Below, piece after piece: positions 61,801 to 64,000 of a stretch of DNA of 64,000 bases. Under the pieces are notes generated by a model. The model worked only from the letters and a program-made list of their open reading frames with translations. It did not search any database and was not told the DNA's origin. How positions within the stretch are numbered: the first letter of the stretch is position 1; each line of letters starts with the position of its first letter. Origin of the DNA: Apostichopus japonicus (Eukaryota; Echinodermata; Holothuroidea; Aspidochirotida; Stichopodidae); contig NC_092563.1 of NCBI RefSeq assembly GCF_037975245.1, forward strand, positions 8,651,001 to 8,715,000, given 5' to 3'. Position numbers and translations under genes: made by a program.

Positions 61801-62958
61801 ACAATCAACTGATCTGTGATTCAATTTCAAGTTAGTTTGTTTTCCATCATCTGGAAGTTGAAATGTGCAAATCCGAAAATGAAACTAAGCCACTTTCAGT
61901 TAGATATGTATTATATATTACCAAGGGAGCAAAATATTAGAGAGATATTGGAACAAAGATGTTTTTCCTCATTTTACTATGATCAAAACTTGAAAGATTT
62001 TGAAATGCTTTTAGCAAAAACTATACAGGCTGGCTTTTGGGAAGACGTTTTGGTCCATTAATTTTCACATCTTCTTGCAGGCAATATTCCGATCATTGGT
62101 GTGGGTGGAATTCAATCTGGGAGAGATGCATATGAGAAGATCCGAGCAGGGGCATCATTGGTACAGCTTTACTCTGCCCTATCATATGAAGGACCACCAT
62201 TAGTAGCAAGGATCAAACGAGAACTAATCAATGAACTAAAGTAAGTTTATACTGCAGCATGTATGTACATTAGTTCGTTAGAGTGCTTGTATCATGAGAG
62301 GGTCTGCAATAAATTGCAACAAATCATGCAAGACCCAACACACCCTTTCTTTGAACACTACAATTACAACCGCTCTGGACTGCGGTTATGCCCACCACGT
62401 ACACTTAGGCCCCGCTACAGATACTCAATGGGTCTAAATCTATCCATATATTTAATTCACAAGTGAGAAGATAAGTTTCTTATTTGTAGGACTTGCTGTA
62501 TATATGTTTGTATTACTGTATGTGTATTGCAGTCTATTGATACTTATACTATTGCTTTTCTTTTTTCTTTTCTTTTTTTCATTTACGACCTGTGTAAGCC
62601 AAATTTCCGATAGTGGACAATAAATTCAAATTCAGTTCATGTTTTCAATGATTGCATGATTATATAAATTTGCAAGTCTGTGCATATTCTCTGAAAGGTA
62701 GTCTCAATAGCTTTCCTAATCTCTGGCAAGGGTTCTCCGCTGATATTTTGGATGTTTTAATGCAGTCTCAGCATGTCAGAATGAATTTCCTTTTTATTTG
62801 ACATCTCTGCCAAGTAATCTCCTTGGGTAGAGCTCTGTTTGGGAAGCTCTCTGTGAGAGTTGCTGTTTTTTAAATAAATTTAAAAAATGTTACTCTTATT
62901 TTTCAGATCAGGAGGATTTGAGACTGTTGAGGCTGCTGTTGGTGCTGACCATAGATGA
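43667..62958 (+). CDS. DHODH: Dihydroorotate dehydrogenase (quinone), mitochondrial, eight located exons
   Basis: Class 2 DHODH oxidises dihydroorotate to orotate and passes electrons through FMN to ubiquinone at the mitochondrial inner membrane, the fourth step of pyrimidine synthesis. Exons 43667-43879, 44782-44981, 46077-46159, 47225-47415, 47901-48020, 58759-58912, 62081-62240 and 62907-62958 join in frame (phases 0,2,1,0,0,1,2) to 390 aa plus stop; vertebrate proteins are about 395 aa. Visible landmarks: membrane segment [65 protein letters not shown] with the catalytic Ser; [44 protein letters not shown]; end GADHR. Only the first, short coding exon (presequence start) is not found. Oddities: a young retrotransposon in one intron and a 38-fold amplified splice donor after exon 7. 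The coding sequence itself looks intact. Confidence 0.96.
44782..44981 (+). CDS. DHODH: DHODH exon 3
   Basis: Acceptor ATACTCTGCAG, donor AATAG|GTAATG (splits Arg). Encodes [19 protein letters not shown] and [19 protein letters not shown]: the first barrel strands and FMN contacts. An earlier AG (44719-44720) is excluded because it gives TGA in frame. Confidence 0.95.
45422..45613 (-). repeat. Dispersed repeat, minus copy
   Basis: Inverted copy of 42478-42663, in the intron between DHODH exons 3 and 4. Confidence 0.75.
46077..46159 (+). CDS. DHODH: DHODH exon 4
   Basis: Acceptor TTTTGGTAG, donor CTACAT|GTTAGT. Reads [19 protein letters not shown], including the conserved YGFNS orotate-binding motif; phase 2 to phase 1. 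Confidence 0.92.
46160..47224. other. DHODH intron 4
   Basis: No exon or gene is seen inside this 1.07-kb intron. At 46291-46735 are GC-rich phrases built on GTGCTGGGCGG, repeated three to four times, that may be a decayed DNA element. Confidence 0.4.
47225..47415 (+). CDS. DHODH: DHODH exon 5: catalytic serine
   Basis: Acceptor TTGTTGCTAG. Encodes [10 protein letters not shown] and [17 protein letters not shown]; the second Ser of SSPNT (codon 47350-47352) is the class 2 catalytic base. Donor GATAAG|GTAAGG chosen by homology (phase 0); a second GTAAGT 5 bp further would be out of frame. Confidence 0.94.
47552..47845. repeat. About 150-bp diverged tandem duplication in DHODH intron 5
   Basis: Two units share TTTTCTAGGCC-CTTCCTTCCTTG, AATAAACCT/GATAAACCT, TTGAGG-AAAACAAATAAAT. 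The first is at about 47552-47695, the second at about 47703-47845. Confidence 0.6.
47901..48020 (+). CDS. DHODH: DHODH exon 6
   Basis: Acceptor TTCTTTGAAG, donor CCCAAG|GTGATC. Forty codons, [20 protein letters not shown] through [10 protein letters not shown]. The retrotransposon lies 220 bp downstream in the following intron. Confidence 0.92.
48240..48957 (+). repeat. 5' LTR
   Basis: Begins TGTTATGAAATAG and ends ATATTACA. A TATA box TATAAAA lies at 48614-48620 (375 bp into the LTR), marking the likely U3/R boundary about 25-30 bp downstream. A 99-codon open frame inside is identical in both LTRs and is probably meaningless. Confidence 0.95.
48958..48975 (+). other. Probable primer-binding site
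   Basis: TGGTGGAGATCGGTTGC follows the LTR end directly and begins with TGG, the complement of a tRNA CCA end. I could not match it to a particular tRNA. Confidence 0.5.
48976..49617 (+). other. Retrotransposon leader
   Basis: A 640-bp untranslated leader between the LTR and gag; no ORF with support. Confidence 0.6.
49618..50577 (+). CDS. gag: Retrotransposon Gag
   Basis: 319 aa structural protein that assembles particles and packages RNA. The N-terminal two thirds is the helical capsid region of the Ty3/gypsy type (words such as [20 protein letters not shown] and [13 protein letters not shown]). The C-terminal part is basic (RRSESQD, RRRLPYF) and ends with one zinc knuckle [14 protein letters not shown] (C-x2-C-x4-H-x4-C). 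The start is the first of two adjacent ATGs. The frame ends in TAG 12 codons after the pol frame opens. Confidence 0.93.
   Translation: MMSVSEQETSTSVNVMQKHRPTDFLPSRFQGDVIDADFAEAHYLGFEDYLEVHKLPSQTTPEAVAEEFNEICRIFKRTLKGQARLWIENKIFSTIADLRKQFLARFSPGTSSYAKSQAFHALSYTPGDTAQAHLAKISKAAAQLSYGEDQIRDKFISTLPLQCRSAVLMSASPKATIADLVMKVQCYFDLQIQSQPTASSELFMAMHDKASSVQTPTISASSEIHELCNKIQELETKFDQSRRSESQDNPKEMRQRYSSRDSRGPRTGQNDNRRRLPYFNPSITCHYCQNRGHFAQYCQIRLSHEMEANVKKVPTQNFH
50544..50577 (+). promoter_or_regulatory. gag/pol overlap, presumed -1 frameshift window
   Basis: The pol frame is open from 50544, and gag stops at 50575-50577, so pol is in the -1 frame with a 34-nt overlap and has no ATG of its own before the protease. 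The best slip position is GAATTTT (50565-50571): the A-site codon TTT re-pairs perfectly, the P-site does so only partly. It is not a canonical X-XXY-YYZ heptamer. Confidence 0.5.
50544..55481 (+). CDS. pol: Retrotransposon Pol polyprotein (PR-RT-RH-IN)
   Basis: About 1645 aa when read from the start of the open frame (1624 from the GTG at 50607; residue numbers here count from that GTG). Domains in order: aspartic protease with [10 protein letters not shown] near residue 62; RT with LDLKSAFF (D460), [13 protein letters not shown] and the active-site box HHDD (residues 526-529) in place of the usual Y-x-D-D; RNase H with LYSDTS (D680) and TELEMM; integrase with an H-x6-H...C-x2-C zinc finger (HDDLLSNH...CLRC), catalytic D1158, D1217 and E1252 (34 residues between the last two), and a GPL...NRLKP module of GPY/F type. 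About 200 further residues follow (ending [15 protein letters not shown]... LQTLYG) that I cannot assign. The frame is fully open. Confidence 0.93.
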   Translation, partial: CKESTNTEFSLGSTYDCTHHTVTPDKVPSKGRSKRKANNIWKNSNIPSSRYTGNDRNVDIQLDTRNFVRGTLHDGKGISLLFDSGATRSIISSSTVQNSKYLSSIQPVSVDVVNLKLGNGQFIHAYSTITFQVKIQGHEFQLSALIAANLTGIDLILGSQTLKELNGSLDFTTNSFRIKQAKVFLRPVQRFVIYPGQQRYITVQGRLPLYARNADVVIKPFPLISRMCPSRMLVKMHKGRTKILLRNMGNRKFFLHPSRTVAHLDLADIITVTEDIPTDSLDFLNVMRDVEKPTLFRTSSNSKENRDAITRYNLHRYPHLTADDPLVSKSEQEIMRDNINLEQSILNASETESIYEFLDSHRDAFSLYGELSHCPNYEADITLTNDEPFYIRPYRLSDEDKVIVTSELDKLVRLGILAVGHQSYTSPVFLIPKKGTKDKRVVTDFRYLNSRIKRLNHPFPLLNETIRTIGYSGAKILGVLDLKSAFFCLPLSVHAQQYTGIASFHGGKHYYYKRLPQGLNLSPAIFQSQINDILATIPNSSKFCIAHHDDIIVYSADKRSHKQHLQAIFKVLMDNGLKISPKKCSIFQNSVRYMGHLLSITPEGEACIQPLHDRCAAIRNTPKPHNVKSLRRFVGAVNYVASFFPNIQALLRPLHHLSRKRKVFKWTEEHQSAFQDIKELLCNPPILHMPQKYGRFVLYSDTSRVATGSYLTQRVNGKENIIAYYSKVLPPACQRYSVTELEMMGLFINVTAFKHLLQNVEFEAYVDHSAIVELFKSKQEPATSRLRKLLFKLSEYTFQVGYKKGSELVLADYLSRAPQEFHSEIDQVAQEVSSYEDISTPPKETFNPIMTRSMARSMGVKVPDLFPNKVTKESKQDCPAKESTNRVDRTSIPKATHSDEHVTQRPQSESQKRTTPDISTDKRETYIQRPIITMPSENRHTNSPDVLVVPNFTSVSQPTEPRLVDQSRHRVPEVIREPPPELFSQPKPVITNIDHLVTGHIPKQKELNKVMKAIQGKLIKNYDLPFDVKELQIQQQTCPYYKPIYDFLAHDIIPGNVKHARTVRSQAEDYLLCNSLLFRIFLHETNDAKMTLQLVIPETMVEQIISRYHDDLLSNHQGVMRTYLTIRQHFYLRNMFQRISNYIQACLRCQEFRKKPDKLRQYHARIPDSYRPFDRLSLDFKTMPTTATGFKHLMVVCDEITRFVVCVSLKTLDAETICEALLQRVVTTFGPPSCIISDAAASLTGKLVELLSKALGIEQKFISVSNHGSLQVERHIQTLSNFLKVNLNQFGTDWVRFVPTSAYAYNTFSSPQLGSYSPFELAFGRKPPNLTNLSFNPMAGLSQSHGEYAALLKKRFDHLSRVMLVLQKKQQDAQNVKISAKLDKGAIYSTGQLVYLYKPTSSSLTANSRKIAAEWCGPLVIHQVLDRTHYLLATLKGEILSDVFNYNRLKPCFVRASSETKNVTNIQKLRQVLKTKGSSSEKVARMRNVLSSNTSNAENVNVMQDAHIEFHDEFGNILPGVTSDHVMCLMSTKPMNVASFLENRAHNEGLAIPYPSMKDSILRQKKVFANAPQGDMKVQRARYKLGELQVLVTYQTPCFPTGFKSHDFWWNVGKYSNTGEIINFLHEKGLNITGNPGRMLQTLYG
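55482..56716 (+). other. Retrotransposon 3' non-coding region
   Basis: 1.2 kb between pol and the polypurine tract with no credible frame: no envelope and no antisense ORF. Unusually long for an env-less Ty3/gypsy element. Confidence 0.6.
56717..56731 (+). other. Polypurine tract
   Basis: AAAAGATTGAGGGGGA directly precedes the 3' LTR and would prime plus-strand synthesis. Confidence 0.8.
56732..57449 (+). repeat. 3' LTR
   Basis: 718 bp, the same length as the 5' LTR and apparently the same sequence; TATA box at 57106. Followed by the target duplication ATAA. Confidence 0.95.
57686..57733 (-). repeat. SINE 3' tail fragment
   Basis: AATAATAATATTTGATTTTCATATAGCGCTTTACACCAG is the same tail as in the complete SINE that follows; here the body is missing. 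Confidence 0.65.
57839..58157 (-). mobile_element. tRNA-derived SINE, about 320 bp
   Basis: Read on the minus strand it begins near 58157 with a tRNA-like head (GGTGGCCAATTAGCTTAGGCG, A box; GGTTCGATTCC at about 58095, B box). It continues through a body with CATTGGGCGCAGTATATAACT and ends in AGCGCTTTGAGACCC...TATATGAAAATCAAATATT followed by (ATT)n. Two tail fragments of the same type are at 57686 and 43469. Confidence 0.8.
58759..58912 (+). CDS. DHODH: DHODH exon 7: source of the amplified donor
   Basis: Acceptor CTTCCATGTAG. Encodes [20 protein letters not shown] and [12 protein letters not shown], then [14 protein letters not shown] and one base of Gly. Donor ACAAAAG|GTAAAC at 58912/58913. 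Joined in phase 1 to [10 protein letters not shown] of exon 8, which restores the family's LT(x)G(x)(x)PIIGVGG. The last 44 nt of this exon are the first unit of the array. Confidence 0.95.
58869..61516 (+). repeat. Tandem array of DHODH exon 7 end plus its 5' splice site, 38 units and a partial one
   Basis: The unit is 69 bp: 44 bp of exon (CTCTCCACTCAAACCATCA, GGATATGTATCAATTAACAAAAG), then GTAAACAGACT and a short intronic tail ending ATATG. Unit 1 is the real exon 7 end (donor at 58912/58913). Unit 1 is 70 bp and units 20 and 37 are 71 bp; the rest are 69 bp. Variant positions are few: Lys/Arg and Asp/Asn in the exon copy, CAA or CTA (Gln/Leu) before TTAACAAAAG, and three intronic tails (GACTGTAGCAC, GACTCACACAC, GACTAACACAC/CC). 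Because 69 is a multiple of 3 and no stop is present, long open frames (303, 142 and 404 codons) appear; they are a by-product. Units 15, 20 and 37 read AAAAA|GTAAAC instead of AAAAG|GTAAAC. The array ends inside a 39th unit at CATCAGGGA. Confidence 0.97.
61517..62080. other. Rest of DHODH intron 7
   Basis: No repeats of the array type and no gene. It ends in the acceptor of exon 8. Confidence 0.5.
62081..62240 (+). CDS. DHODH: DHODH exon 8
   Basis: Acceptor CATCTTCTTGCAG, donor CTAAA|GTAAGT. Encodes [20 protein letters not shown] and [22 protein letters not shown] phosphate-binding loops. Phase 1 to phase 2. Confidence 0.95.
62241..62906. other. DHODH intron 8
   Basis: No gene or recognised element; a pyrimidine-rich tract (CTTTTCTTTTTTC type) near 62555-62580. 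Confidence 0.45.
62907..62958 (+). CDS. DHODH: DHODH exon 9 (C-terminus)
   Basis: Acceptor TTATTTTTCAG. Encodes [16 protein letters not shown] and stop TGA at 62956-62958, the normal C-terminus of the family. A variant poly(A) signal ATTAAA lies at 63192-63197. Confidence 0.94.
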
Positions 62959-64000
62959 TGAAAAAAGGTGGTGAATGATCTATGTAGAGGAATAATCTGA
63001 CCATCTGAGAAGGATCTAGCTTGGAGTTTAATGTACTCGATTGGCTAGTTTGGTAATGGAACCACCTTAACATTGTCAATAGCTTCGTTGCCAATGTTCA
63101 ACCAAGCCCAATCCATGAAATGTGATTCCCATTATTTTGGTGGGTATTGTGAGCAAACTTCGAGAACTATTTATGGTAGGCCCATGAGCAGATTAAAGAA
63201 GTAGTCCATCTGGATTAAGATGAATAAGCAATGTGCCTTAAAGATTACATGGGGGCTATTTGGTTTACTGATACAGTTATGCCGCTGGTTGTAAGGTGCC
63301 CATACTTTTTCCAGGAAATCCAGGGACATGATATTGAACCCCGCCCCCCAACCCCCCTCCATGTTGACTTGGTCAATACCCTTCACTGTATGTTAAAAAG
63401 GAGGGCTGGCATTTTCAGTCATTTTTCTTAGTGGGCATAAGCCCATGTTTAATACACCAAGTCTCTATATTCCTCACTTAGTGCAACAGAATGCTTTTGA
63501 AGTGAATTTCAGACTATGAAAGGATTGAAACATCTGGGTTGCCTTTATCTGTGAGCCATGAATGAATTTTAAGTTTGTGTTAGTAAACCATCGCAAATTA
63601 ATTAAGTTCAAGTTGTCTCTGAACAGGAGGCTAAAGATATCAAATTGAAATTTAGGCCTGGCCTTTTTTTCAAGTCTGAAGATATTCCCTGGACAGTACA
63701 TAAAATCTTTGGACATTTCCAGGGACAGTTCTAATCTGGGGACTGCACATGAAATGCAGGGAACTGTCCTTGGAAATCAGGACGTCCGGTCACCTTACTG
63801 AAGAGCTACCTGAATCGGTGCATTTATTAATAGGTTCCTCATGTCATAATTGGTGTTGGTAGACCAGGTTTTGTATGAGACAGACCGCCATCTTTAATGT
63901 GGTGGTTAAAATACCTCACGGTTTGTGCATTACAAGCGCATATGCTGTATTCATTGGCAAGTTGTCTCAATCTCCGTATCCTTCCATTAAGCCATCATGC
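62959..64000. other. 3' UTR and downstream flank of DHODH
   Basis: Contains the probable 3' UTR, with ATTAAA at 63192-63197 as the only plausible poly(A) signal close to the stop. Phrases around CCAGGGACA and GGAAATC recur near 63310, 63720 and 63760 in both orientations and may be part of a decayed repeat. No gene is seen. Confidence 0.4.

Overview
This is an animal nuclear genome window: intron-split genes with GT/AG junctions, AT-rich intergenic DNA, poly-G/poly-C tracts, microsatellites and many transposon relics. The dispersed palindrome TAGGCCTA, a tRNA-headed SINE, hAT-type miniature elements and a Ty3/gypsy retrotransposon fit a marine deuterostome. An echinoderm (sea cucumber or sea urchin) is my best guess, by inference only.

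Layout. Positions 1-20.5 kb are essentially gene-free: a 41-bp palindromic satellite, diverged tandem and direct repeats, a tRNA-like sequence, and two hAT-type miniature elements with 8-bp target duplications (14492-14863, 18643-19494). At 20637-24781 (+) lies a two-exon gene for an unrecognised secreted, cysteine-containing, mostly helical repeat protein. Its short second exon adds what looks like a GPI-anchor signal. From 25 to 33 kb there is a transposon-rich stretch: a foldback repeat, three 320-bp tandem units, a LINE fragment, a 1.94-kb decayed hAT element, an RT tail fragment, and two more copies of the 14492 miniature element, one internally deleted. From 35 to 41.6 kb on the minus strand I can assemble a five-exon gene (373 aa) for a disordered, probably nuclear protein; two of its exons are similar and each carries a SUMO-interaction-like motif and an SSPVKH site. 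It diverges from the DHODH gene.

DHODH (dihydroorotate dehydrogenase, mitochondrial pyrimidine synthesis) runs from 43667 to 62958 on the plus strand. Eight coding exons join in frame to 390 aa; only the short first coding exon is not located. Intron 6 (numbering the located exons 2-9) holds a full-length, apparently very young Ty3/gypsy retrotransposon (48240-57449, 718-bp LTRs that look identical, TSD ATAA) and a tRNA-derived SINE.

The most remarkable feature is at 58869-61516. The 3' end of DHODH exon 7, its 5' splice site and about 26 bp of intron have been amplified into a tandem array of 38 complete 69-71-bp units plus a partial one. This puts 38 copies of the donor GTAAAC in a row, each behind a copy of the coding motif STQTI-(K/R)-(D/N)-MYQLTKG. 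Only the first donor gives an in-frame DHODH; the next unit is shifted by one base and brings a stop. The array also shows a higher-order duplication of about 17-18 units.
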